This document shows positions 1 to 9,977 of a stretch of 64,000 nt of DNA, piece after piece. The DNA lies in contig VZRZ01008732.1 in NCBI GenBank assembly GCA_013398175.1, positions 295,118-359,117 of the forward strand. Direction: 5' to 3'. Position 1 is the first letter of the stretch. Every line of letters begins with the position of its first letter. Position numbers and translations under genes: made by a program. This DNA is from Climacteris rufus. Lineage: Eukaryota; Chordata; Aves; Passeriformes; Climacteridae. The notes below the pieces were generated by a model. It worked only from the letters and a program-made list of their open reading frames with translations, was not told the DNA's origin and searched no databases.

Positions 1-512
1 AGGGAAAAGCAAGCCTGTAGTATTCCTTACGTAACATTGTTTGCTGTGTGGCAAACACATAGTTCAAAGGCAAGAAAAAATTCTAGTGAGTCAAACAGTT
101 ATCTTTAGCCCCAGTGGAAATAACTGATATTCCTATAGGTAATACCAGAGATAACTCACTAAAAGCGTAGTATTTGCCAAAAGAAAAAAAAAACAGTGAG
201 GAAATATGGCTCATAAGGAGCATATCCTTTGATGTAATAATCTCAGCTGCCTTTCATGGATAGCATGCATGTGGACAAGACATGGATAGAATCCCTGTGT
301 TCCAGCTGCCCATGTATCACTTGCAAAGCTGAAAAATATCTTCACTTTCTAAAGCTTTTTGTCCACCCAAGAAATCCTTTTTTAGGGTGTGTGACATATT
401 GGGAAGTGAAGCACTGGATATGAAGCAGATTTATTATTGGACAGGACATGGAGGGAGGACTGGAAGAAGAGTTTGGAACCCAAGCAATATGATAAAATAA
501 TAGAGTGATTGG
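1..512. other. AT-rich sequence, no gene seen
   Basis: No splice-bounded open frame, RNA gene or recognisable repeat is visible. The short open frames on the minus strand run on into the adjacent CR1 fragment and have no protein-like features I recognise. Confidence 0.5.
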
Positions 513-690
513 CTTGAAAGAGTCCTGAAAGATCACCTACTTCCAAACCCTCCATGAGGGGCAGGGATGCCACCTGTTAGATCAGGTGGCCAGGGCCCTA
601 TCCAACCCAACCTTAAACACTTCCAGCTTCTCTGGATGACCTGCCTCACTATCTCACCACCTTCTGAACAAAGAGCTTCCTCCTCTATGA
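513..690 (-). mobile_element. CR1 LINE fragment (3' region, 5'-truncated)
   Basis: The plus strand reads as the reverse complement of the CR1 3' region. It has the block on 'GATCACC...TTCCAAACC', then 'GGGCAGGGATGCCACC' and 'AGATCAGGTGGCC', then the segment rich in 'CTTCCAG' and 'TCTCACCACC'. CR1 is the dominant avian LINE and normally leaves 5'-truncated copies. The terminal octamer repeats are missing or decayed, so this is an old copy. The right edge is approximate. The open frame at 567-839 is only this fragment read in the wrong sense. Confidence 0.75.
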
Positions 691-1701
691 TCATGGATCA
701 GCTGGACCAGATGTCACATAGGCACACCAGAGGAACAGGCAGGAAGGAGATGACATTAAGAAATACAAGAGAACAATTATGGACATTGATAATTGACTGT
801 TGCAAATGGAGGAGCCTGAAGACGTTAATATGTTTCTAGAGAACAAATAACAGGAATCTGTAGGAAACTAGGTACCATAGATTTTATTGAAGATGAAATA
901 ATTTGCTTGTTGTTTAATAATATACTTCCTGACAGCAAAAAATCTTCTGATATTTTCATGACAACGCATTCGTCACTTCTGGTAACAAGTAGCTTTTACA
1001 ATGCAACTTTACATTTAAATTATAACAGAATGCATGGATCTATATATTTATTTTATCATTTTCTTCTATCTTTATCCATGATGAGTCATATGTAATACTG
1101 AATAATATTTTATTTTGGAAAATATTACTGTAAACAGAGAGTGAGGTAAGAAAACCACAATCATCAGAGAGACGGATAAAAGACTCACTAAATCACCTAA
1201 TGCATTGCACTGCTATTGCATCACTGATGCCTGAAAGATCTGATACATTTTGTTCAGAGCAGTAATAATAGCCCTGAACAAATCCATTTCTGTGACTGCT
1301 TTAGAAAGTTAGCACACAGTTTGATTTCTCTCTATCAGGAAATTTTGTACTCTTCATTCTAATTTTTTCTGCCCTTTGTTTCACTCTGTTATTCTATATT
1401 AACCTTCATTTACTACTCTGAATCATTCCACTTTTTCCCTGGAGTTTTGTCTTCTGAATATTTGTAGATGCTATGAAGTCTTACTCTTTTCTCAAAGTTA
1501 ATTCCTCGGAAGTCATTGTTTCTACTCTTCTGACAGTGATTGTTTTATTGTACTCTGAACTCTGTCTAAATTGTCAGTATCATTCTGGAAAGGAGGTGCA
1601 AATAGAGTATTTCAGCTAGAGGAAATAATTTCAGTTTGATGTTAGAAATATCCCTATGTTAGAAATAATTCCACTTAGAAATTCAGTTTGATGTTAAAGG
1701 A
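691..1701. other. AT-rich sequence with a small internal direct repeat
   Basis: No gene is visible. A phrase of about 15 bases beginning 'TTCAGTTTGATGTTA' occurs near 1630 and again near 1682, giving a period of about 52 bases and suggesting a small local duplication. The rest looks like unique A/T-rich DNA. Confidence 0.4.
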
Positions 1702-1827
1702 GCCACCAGGATGACTAAGGGGCTGGAACATCTTTCATATGAAAGAAATCTGAGAGAGCTGGGTTTGCTTCAGGAAGGTGTTGACCTCCAGAGGTCCTTT
1801 CCAGCCTCAATTATTCTGTGATTCTAT
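1702..1827 (+). mobile_element. CR1 LINE fragment with internal deletion
   Basis: The text 'GATGACTAAGGGGCTGGAAC' to 'GAGAGAGCTGGGTTTGCTT' matches the conserved block encoding the CR1 reverse-transcriptase C-terminal region. It then jumps directly to the CR1 3' end ('GACCTCCAGAGGTCCTTTCC' and the terminal 'ATTCTGTGATTCTAT' octamers). The few hundred bases that normally lie between these blocks are absent. Plus orientation. Confidence 0.8.
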
Positions 1828-2636
1828 ACCTTTATAGAAGACCAATAACATTATATCCTTTTCCTAATACAAATGTGCACTTGTACAGACCTTGAAGATT
1901 TTCCACATATTTCTTCATTCCAACTTTTCATTCTTATTTTTGTGCTGATTATCAGTAGTTTAGAACAGATAATTATGTCCTAATGTCTTGTTTTCTGGAC
2001 AAATATTATGTTGCTTTCATTTCTAAACTTCCACATTTCTGTTAATTTTATTGTTCTTTCATGACAATTTTAATGTTTCTTTAATCATCATCCATACACT
2101 TCTATGAGCATGTTCTATTTCACATTTATAAACTGAACTGCATTTCTCAGCAGTGAATCTGGGTGATCTTAATATGTTCCTCCAAGAACTACCAACTGAG
2201 ACTAGAGAAAGGGCAGGAAACAATGTTTTCCATGTCATCTTTTGCACACTCCTGATCTTTGGTTGCACCAGGACCTGAATGCCAATATTCACATGAAGAA
2301 TCACTTAAATATTTTCTTTGGCAGCTACAAGAAAGACCATCATAATAGGAGACACAGCATGAGAGAAAAATATGCTTCTTAGCAGAGAGATTTGCTACTT
2401 TCTTACTCTGTAAAATGTATATATTTAGTTGACAGTTCTGTCTGTTCTTTGACTTTTCTTTGTATATCCATTTTCTTGACATTTAAAATAGGGACAATAT
2501 CACATGTGCTGTTTGCTGTGTCTATATTTAAAAGATAACTACTTGGCATACAATGTTTTCCAATGATGCATTCATTATTCTTTGATTTGGAATTAGCTTT
2601 TATTTATTTTTATTTCTGTACTAATCTTCCCCACTA
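1828..2636. other. AT-rich unique sequence, no gene seen
   Basis: I see no repeat family, RNA gene or credible coding exon. The two minus-strand open frames at 2059-2482 overlap each other in different frames, lack conserved motifs and are short enough to be chance. Confidence 0.4.
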
Positions 2637-2642
2637 GTGTAT

Positions 2643-2910
2643 TGTGGCAGGGATCTGTAATAATGAGACAGCACACAGGTTGGTTCACAGATGTCCGAGA
2701 GCCAGCCAGCGAGCTCCGTTTATTGTGTTGTCCTTTTTTATAGTAGGAACCCAGGTATATGATTGGCCAGGTTCTACACCACCCTAATCCAAAACATATT
2801 GTACAAGAATGACAAACAACAGGTGGTTTATCTTATTGTTTTCATACCTCCCATGGGAAAGAAGGACTTTCTCACAAGCAGTCCCAGGAAGCAAGCCTTG
2901 GGCCGCTACA
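2643..2910 (-). mobile_element. Solo LTR of an endogenous retrovirus (6-bp target duplication)
   Basis: The 268-bp element starts TGTGGCAGG and ends GCCGCTACA on the plus strand, so it has the canonical TG...CA termini. It is flanked by the 6-bp duplication GTGTAT at 2637-2642 and 2911-2916. Read on the minus strand it has a TATA-like stretch (ACTATAAAAAAG) followed closely by AATAAA (within CAACACAATAAACGG), which gives the orientation. Six-base duplications are typical of class II (beta/ERVK-like) retroviruses. No internal region is present, so this is a solo LTR left by LTR-LTR recombination. The family name is not known to me. Confidence 0.88.
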
Positions 2911-2916
2911 GTGTAT

Positions 2917-4757
2917 TGCTTAAATTTTTAAGAGACTGCAGCTTCATATTAATTTTTATGTTCCTACTCAACTAAATTACTCTCTGTTGTCTTTTTATCT
3001 CTCCTCAGACTTCTCTAGGTTTAATATCAGCTTTTTCTAGAATCAAACTTGAAGTTTCCTTGGAGATGCTGCAATGCATTTTATTTAAAATCAACACCAA
3101 TTAAAATATTAGTGTTTGGAGACTCCTGTTTTGTTGCAGGATAAAAAATATTTCTTATATTTTTGCTACTTCACTTTTTCTTCCTTCCCATATGCATTTT
3201 CCTGTTCTTTCTCTAGCTTGGAGAAATAAAGATTTTACCACCAGAATTAGGGTTGCTTTTTAGTTCTTCAGTATTTGTCCCACATAGATACTGGCACCAA
3301 AACAGTGAAGGACAGTGAAGGAGAGTCCTTGCAGACTCTTTCTGGACCTTAGTTTCCGTAGAAGAAAACTTGAACACACTTTCCAGAGAATAACCATCAT
3401 ATGTTACGAAAGACCCTTCATCTTCTTTTTCAAGGTACTCTGTAAGTTGCCTGAAATACACCATGATATATTGACCCTGTTCCCTTGTCTTTTCCCTGGA
3501 CATTATTTTACCCTTTCCTGTCTAGATGACTGTAAAAGATATAAACTTAGCTTTCAAAAATATTTTTTGATCTAGCCTATTTTTTACTGTCACCTGTTAT
3601 TTTGACTCACTCTTCCCCTTTCAATGATTTCTATTTCACCTCTAATAATTTTAATATATATTTTTGGAGGGCTTCCTATGCCATTGTCTTTTTCAGAAGC
3701 ATTAAAAGCAGCTCACATAAATATAGATACAGTAGGATTTTTTAAGGCTTTCATAAAACTTAGTAGAGGACATTTTACTTATTTAAAAACTCTTTCAAAG
3801 TAAAAATACAGTATTCATTACATGAAACCATGTTCAGAACTGACTGCTATGTCCACAGTGGTCACCAGTGAGAAATTGTTATCAGTGTGTTGTTTCCCTG
3901 GGTTCCAGAGCAGTAACTACATTTTCAGTGTTGTCTAGGAAGAAAATACAGTAACAGAAAGCTTCCTAATGGTAAAACGCTGATAGAAAGGTAAAGAGCA
4001 AAAGAACTGAAAAACCAAACTGAACAAATTTTAACTCTTCAAACAAAATTAATTCTAGAAGATCAGGTAAAAACAATATATTTAGGAACAAGCAATACCA
4101 GCTAATGGAATATATATTCCAGAAATCCCTAGGTAACCATGCAAGGTCAATTGTTAGGTCAATGCCATAGCCACATGATTAAATGTCCTACTTATTTCAA
4201 AGCAGTGAGAAAGAGTACTGATTTTATCATTATATGCATCACCGATGAGATAGTACAGAAAAAGTCTTCTGGAGTTGCCATTTGTGGATAAATATAAGTC
4301 ATTCTGTCTAGCTTATTAACTGGGAATTCGTAAGAAATTTCCTTGCTTGTTTCAATGCATCTGTGACCTGAAAAATGTAATGCTAAAGGGATTTTGCTCA
4401 GAAATGCAAAAGGTAATAGTGAATACACCAAACCAAAATGGAAGCACAAACAATAACTTTGATTATAATAGTAAACATAAGAAGCCCTGGGGTTTTTTTG
4501 TATCTGCAAATGCACCATCAACTTGTTTCTTGTACCTATATAGTAAAGGAGAGTTTAATGGTTCCATGTGTCTTTTGGGAGAGCAGTGAGATCTCTCTAC
4601 GGATGTTCAGAGTCAGTTGCTCTCATACCGAATATGATGAGAAAACATAAAAGCTTAACCTGAGGAATTCTCAAGAGGGCAAAGCAGATAACCTACAAAG
4701 TAATCTTCTGATAACTCTTCACATCAAAGGGTATGAAATTAGACCATGTAGTTCTGA
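2917..4757. other. AT-rich unique sequence, no gene seen
   Basis: No recognisable repeat, RNA gene or exon. Short open frames occur on both strands at 3213-3575 and 4192-4650 but overlap in several frames, as expected by chance in A/T-rich DNA. Confidence 0.4.
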
Positions 4758-5606
4758 GTCGCAGAATCACAGAATCACAGAATCACAGAATCACAAAGCT
4801 GAGTTGGAAGGGACCCTCAAGGTTCATCAATGTCCAACTCCTGGCCCTGCACAGCAGCATCCCCAAGACATCACACCATGTGCCTGAGAGCATTGTCCAA
4901 ATGCTTCTTGTACTCTGTCAGGCTGGTGCTGTGACCACTTCCCCAGGGAGCCCCTTCCAGTGTCCAACCACCCTCTGGATGAAGAACCTTTTCCTAATAT
5001 CCAATCTAAACCTTCCCTGACTCACCTTCAGGCCATTCTCTCAGGTCCTGCCACTGGAAACCAGTGAAGAAATCAGTGCCTGCCCCTACTCTTCCCCTTA
5101 TGAGAAAGTTGTAACTGCAATGATATCTCCCCTCAGTCTCCTCCAGGCTGAACAGATCAAGGGACCTCAGCCACTCCTGATGCTGTTTTCCCTCAAGACC
5201 CTTCACCATCTTCGCTGCCCTCCTTTGGATGTTCTCTAATAGTTTCGTATCCTTCTTTTATTGTGGCACCCAAACCTGCACACAATATCCAAAGTGAGGC
5301 CGCCCCAGGGCAGAGCAGAACAGGACAATCTCCTCCATTGTCTGGCTGGCGATGCTGTGCCTGATGCCCCCCAGGACACAGTTGGCCCTCCTGGCTGTCA
5401 AGGCACTGCTGATGTACCTACAACTTTCCATCAATCAGGGGCCCCAGGGCCCTTTCAGCAGTGCTGCTTTCCAGCATCTCATTTCCCAGTCTGTACATCC
5501 AGGGATGCTCCATCCCAGGTGCAGAATCTGGCACTTTCCCTTGTTGAACTTGATAAGGTTGGTGATTGACCTGTCCTCTAATTTGCCAATATCTCTCTGC
5601 AGGGTG
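4758..5606 (-). mobile_element. CR1 LINE fragment, minus strand, intact 3' end
   Basis: The plus strand begins with about four copies of the octamer AGAATCAC, which is the reverse complement of the CR1 3'-terminal repeat. It is followed by 'GTTGGAAGGGACCCTCAAGG' and then the CR1 3' coding region read backwards ('CCACTTCCCCAGGGAGCCCC', 'CCCTCTGGATGAAGAACC', 'TGCCCCCCAGGACACAGTTG', 'TGAACTTGATAAGGTTGG'). The copy is 5'-truncated near 5606. It has many substitutions and indels and no long sense-strand frame. The minus-strand frames at 5006-5209 and 5435-5722 are broken CR1 ORF2 remnants. Confidence 0.95.
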
Positions 5607-6751
5607 GTGTGAATGTTTACTGAGAGTGAGCATTTGATTGTGTTTTGCCTATGCTGAGCTTGGACAGTCGGGTGGAAGGAATTATAAATACACAGTGTTT
5701 CAGTCTGCTTTATTCTACTCATTGTGGCAGGATGGTTTCAGCCCCCCTCTGTCTGCCAAATCTTATCCGCTGATGCTAAGATTAGAGGACCATCTTCCCC
5801 TAACTTCTTGGTGCCAGCTGTGAGCTCTGTGCTGGCAAGGCAGAATATCCAAGATAAAGTGACTGACAGACCCAAGGATTTTACGGATATAAAAGAGCAC
5901 TGTAAAACTCAAAAACTCAGACTACAGTTTTGTTACTTCTTGAAGTGCATAACTGTTTTCTCTGATATACTAAGACATCAGTATGCCATATCTGTACTTC
6001 TCTTCTAGAAGTTGAGTGAAAAAGATTTGATAAATTACACTGAGTTCTAACTGTATTATTTCTTTGTTATAGGTACCTTTATTTTTGTGCACTATTATTT
6101 TACCAGTAGCTTTTTTTTGTTTATCCCGTGTAGTAAGAAGTTTTGCTTAAATTCTGGTCTCATATGTGTTTTCTTGTGACTATTACAATAAATCTATCCA
6201 TGTTGTAATAATCCTGATCGATCATAACTAAAGAACCAGAGAGAGAACACGTAGTTTTGGAGTGCAGGCCACACCAAGAGAATTAAAACCCATCTAAACT
6301 CTCTCATATTCATAACATTCATTCCACGACAAGTTTTCCATGTTTCCTCTACATTCACATCCCAGTATCTCTGACTGGAACACGATATGCTCTAAATGTT
6401 TCTATATTTGAAGACTCATATTCCTTTAATATTAGTTTGCTTTTAGTATTTCTTTCTCATTTACAGATTTCACTGCAGTTTTTACTCTTTGTTTATAATT
6501 TTTTTTAAAATCTAATCTGTCTTTAGCCTGGATGACTTCCATACTGCCTCCCCTTCTTGCCACCATCCATCTCTCTTGCTTTCACCATCTGTCTAACATG
6601 TTAATACTCGTTCTATGCAAAACAAAATAAAACAAAGCTTGCATTATGTGCCCAGAAAACACCTTAAGATTTTTTTTTAAAGTAATTTTGACCAGATTTT
6701 TTTTTCCCAAGCTGAAGAAACCACTGTATTTCTAAAAGAAGTCAACATATG
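5607..6751. other. AT-rich sequence, no gene seen
   Basis: The first 300 bases or so have somewhat higher GC and a TATAAATA-like site near 5683, which might belong to an old LTR. I could not find termini or a target duplication. The remainder is A/T-rich and unremarkable. Confidence 0.35.
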
Positions 6752-6757
6752 ATCATG

Positions 6758-7278
6758 TGCTGCAGTGCCTCTGGGGGTAGCTGATGGCCCAGCCCGACCT
6801 CACTGTGCCAGAGCCGTGGGGGCTGGGCCCTCCTGCCCTGCACGCCGATGCAGCCGAGGGTAGCAAGTCCCCGGTAGCCGTGGGGGCTCCTCAGCCACGG
6901 CAGCAGGGGCAGTCCCTGCCCAAAATGGCAGCTCATTGGTTCCTGTGCCAGTGCGGACAGCCGAGTGGCTGGCCGGCGTCCCTGTCAGTCATTGTAATCC
7001 TCCGCAGCAATTGGCTCTCTCCCGACCGCCCTCCCCTTGCTTCCAGGATATAACAGACACCCCCAACAGCCATTTCATCTTTACTGCACCCTCCANCTCG
7101 TCTCTTTACTTCCCTGCTTAAGTTAAACCGCTGTGCGTGAGATAAGCCTAGACTCTGTGGGAGCGCTGATGCAGGCTCGACTCTGTTCAACAGAGACTGG
7201 GTGAAGCCGAGCTGCTTTTCTCAGGTCACAAGACCGCTGCTGAAGGCTCTGAGTTACTCACACTTTCTACCCGTGGCA
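6758..7278 (+). mobile_element. GC-rich solo LTR (6-bp target duplication ATCATG)
   Basis: The 521-bp element begins TGCTGCAGTG and ends ACCCGTGGCA. It is bounded by a perfect 6-bp duplication ATCATG at 6752-6757 and 7279-7284. It is strikingly GC-rich against its surroundings. A TATA-like GGATATAACAG near 7046 suggests plus orientation, though I see no clear AATAAA, so the strand is less sure than the boundaries. A single N at 7096 marks an unresolved base. The open frames on both strands here reflect high GC rather than coding. Confidence 0.85.
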
Positions 7279-7284
7279 ATCATG

Positions 7285-7599
7285 TGTAAAGAACTTTTTT
7301 TAAAGAATACTAACCCTAAAGATGGATTTATTTGTCTGCAGCCATGATTATGTCTGGAGAATGCAAGATGGACAATGAACTTATATCTATTCTTTATTGC
7401 CACAACATAATAAGCAGCTGGAAGGCCAGCAAGTCAGACAACAATTCTGGACATATGTGTATTGTGTAAGCGAAAAAATTGGAAATTAGCAGCTAAAGGT
7501 AGTAGCTAGCAGCTTTAGTGCAAAAGTGGCAATGTAAGAAGAAGGTCATGGATGAAAGAAAAACCACATTCATAACTCTCACCCCCCAGTCACCTAAAT
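7285..7599. other. Sequence between LTR and CR1, no gene seen
   Basis: A/T-rich DNA without a recognised repeat. The left edge of the following CR1 is degraded, so part of this interval could be more of that element. Confidence 0.35.
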
Positions 7600-8043
7600 A
7601 CAAAGCTGAACTACCATCCTTTTTTGTATCCCATTCAACACTGAATGAAGAGGTAGTAGAGTAGTGATCAAAATTATGACCATAGATTTCCAGAGGGCTA
7701 GTTTCAGCCTCTTCAGGGACCTGCTTAGAGGAATCACATGGGATAGGGCTCTAGAAGAGAAGGAAGTCCAAGAGAGCTGGTCAATATTCAAGCACCACTT
7801 TGTCCAAGTTCAAGACCAGCATATCCTGTGATGATGAAATCAGGCGAGGGGGGCAGGATGATCAGGGACCTGCTAGCAAAAATCAAACACAATAAAGAAA
7901 CTTAGGGGATGTGGAAAAAGGGACAGACCACAAGGGAGGACTACAGGAACATCAACAATGTATGCAGGAACGCGATGGAAAAGGCCAAGGCCCACTTGGA
8001 ATCCCATCTATCAAAGGACATCAAGGACAACAAGAAGGGTTTC

Positions 8044-8333
8044 TGTTGCTAGAGAGCAAGCAAGGAGACACCCAGCCAGTCCAGTTAAAGCAGCAGCAGC
8101 AGCAGTGTCAGCGGCCACATTTATTATTATATCCCCTTTATATATGGTAAGAACCCATCAGGTGTTCAACCACCCCAGGAGATGATAGGCTGGAGCCTCA
8201 CAACATCCAGTTCCAAAACACTCTATCTGAATCAAAACATCTCAGGACAAACACCAGATGTTCAAGCATTATCTGCTTGTTTTGCATAGTCTGTATGGGA
8301 AAGGAGAATTTCTCAAAGACTCTGTCAGCCACA
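8044..8333 (-). mobile_element. Solo LTR inserted in CR1 (6-bp target duplication GGTTTC)
   Basis: The 290-bp element starts TGTTGCTAGAG and ends GTCAGCCACA. GGTTTC flanks it at 8038-8043 and 8334-8339. On the minus strand a TATA box (CATATATAAAGG) is followed about 20 bases later by AATAAA, giving minus orientation. A (CAG)n run of five units lies near 8091. Size, terminal bases and TATA/AATAAA spacing resemble the LTR at 2643-2910, so they may be related class II elements. Removing it restores the CR1 sequence. Confidence 0.9.
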
Positions 8334-8377
8334 GGTTTCTACAAATACATCAGTTGCAAAAGAAAAATTAGGAAAAT

Positions 8378-8896
8378 GTGGGGCTGCTGCTGACTCACAT
8401 GGGTATCTTGGTAATGGAGGACACAGAGAAGGTGAAATTGCTGAACGCCTACTTTGCCTCAGTCTTTACTGCTGAACTCAGCCTTCAGGAGTCCCCAATC
8501 TCAGAGTTAAGAGAAGAAGGCTGGGGAAAGGAAGATTTCCCCTTGGTCATAGACAGTTGGGTTACAGGTCAACTAGGCAGACTAAACATACACAAATCCA
8601 TGGGCCCTGATGGGATCAGCCCACAGGTGCTGAGGGAGCTGGCAGATGTTGTTGCTCTGCAGCTCTCCATCATCTTTGAAAAGTTGTGGGGAATGGGAGA
8701 AGTGCCTGATAAAAGGAGGAAGGCCAGTGTTACTCTAATCTTTAAAAAGGGCGAGAAGGAGGACACAGGAAACTACCAACCAGTCAGCATCACCTTCATC
8801 CCTGGAAAGGTGATGGAACAGATCATTCATGGATTCACTAAGGGGAAATCATGCTTGACCAAACTGATAGCCTTCTATGATGACAATGCAGGATGA
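8378..8896 (+). pseudogene. CR1 ORF2 reverse-transcriptase remnant (172 codons)
   Basis: This is the longest surviving frame of the CR1 host element. The translation carries the region before and into the reverse transcriptase. Near residues 20-35 is the 'LLNAYFASVFT' block typical of CR1 ORF2, then 'SMGPDGISPQVLREL' (about residues 74-88), which is the conserved GPDGI segment of LINE reverse transcriptases. 'ASVTLIFKKGEKEDTGNYQP' follows near residues 117-136 (the KKG..D..NYRP block). It ends at a stop shortly after 'FTKGKSCLTKL', before the catalytic YxDD box. The frame lacks the endonuclease domain and most of the palm, so no active enzyme can be made. The apparent start Met is not a real start, because the LTR insertion lies just upstream. 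Confidence 0.93.
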
Positions 8897-9977
8897 GTTG
8901 GTGAGGGGAGAGCAGTAGATGTTGCAAGAACGACTTCAGCAAGGCTTTTGACACCTATGTTGGTGTCCCATTACATCCTCATAGGTAAGCTCAGGTAAGC
9001 TCAGGAAATGTGGTTTAGATGAATGGACAGTAAGGTGGACCAAGGACTGCCTGAATAGCAGAGCTTGAAGGGTCATGATCAGCAGAGTGAGCTTGTAGAA
9101 AGTGGTGTTCCCCAGGGGTCAATTCTAGGTTCAGCCTAATTCAACTTGTTTATCAATGACCTAGATGAAGGAATGTCCCCTCAGCAATTTTACTGATTAT
9201 ATGAAACTGGAGGGGTGGCTGGTACACATGAAAGCTGTGATTCCATTCAGTGGGACCTTAATGGGCTGGAGAACGGGGCAGAGAACCCTAATGAGGTTCA
9301 ACTAGAGCAAGTGTAAGGTTCTGCACCTTGAGAGGAATAACCCCCAGTGGAAGTGCAGGTTGGGGGCTGACCTACTAAAGAGCAGCTCTATGGAGAAAGT
9401 CCTGGCAGTCTTGGTGGATAGCAAGTTGGCAATTAGCCAACTTGTGGACAGTTGCCTTGTGGACAGGAGGGCCAATGAATCCTGGGGTGTATTGGGAAGA
9501 GTGTGCTTGGCAGGCCAAGAGGGGTGTTCCTACCCCTCTACTCAGCCCTAGTGAGGCCACATCTGGAGTGCAGTGTGAAGTTCTGGGCTCCTCAATACGT
9601 GAAAGACAAGGAGCTCCTGGAGAGGATCTATTGGAGTCTACAAAAGATGATGAGGGTTTGGACTATTTCTTATGAGGAGACACTGAAGGAGCTGGGCCTA
9701 TTTAGTCTGGAGAAGGCGATCTCATCAATGCATATAAATATCTCAAAGGTGGGTGCCAAGACGATGGTGCCAGACTCTTTTCAGTTGTGCCCAGGATGAG
9801 GAACAATGGCCATAAACTAAAACACAATAAGTTTCACCTCAACATGAGAAAGAACTTCTTTATATTGAGAGTAGCAGAGCACTAGAACAGGCTGCCCAGG
9901 AAGGCAATGGAGTCTCTGTCTCTGGAGACATTCAAGACCCACCTGGATGCCTTCTTGTGTCCCCTGCTTTATGTAAC
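8897..9977 (+). pseudogene. Decayed C-terminal part of CR1 ORF2
   Basis: CR1 homology continues in shifting frames. 'TGGTGTTCCCCAGGGGTCAA' (about 9102-9121) encodes the SSVPQGS-like block, and 'TTTATCAATGACCTAGATGA' follows soon after. 'TGAGGCCACATCTGGAGTGC' lies near 9554 and the 3' coding region 'GCACTAGAACAGGCTGCCC' near 9880. Frameshifts and stops separate these blocks. The short frames at 9360-9799 are pieces of this remnant and not separate genes. Confidence 0.88.

Noticed and set aside
4761..4797. Regularly repeated 8-mers that could suggest a short tandem or CRISPR-like array
   Set aside because: They are the terminal octamer repeats of a CR1 element and have no spacers.
8044..8333. 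Considered as part of CR1 because open frames run into it
   Set aside because: TG...CA termini, the 6-bp duplication and the exact resumption of CR1 text show it is a separate LTR insertion.
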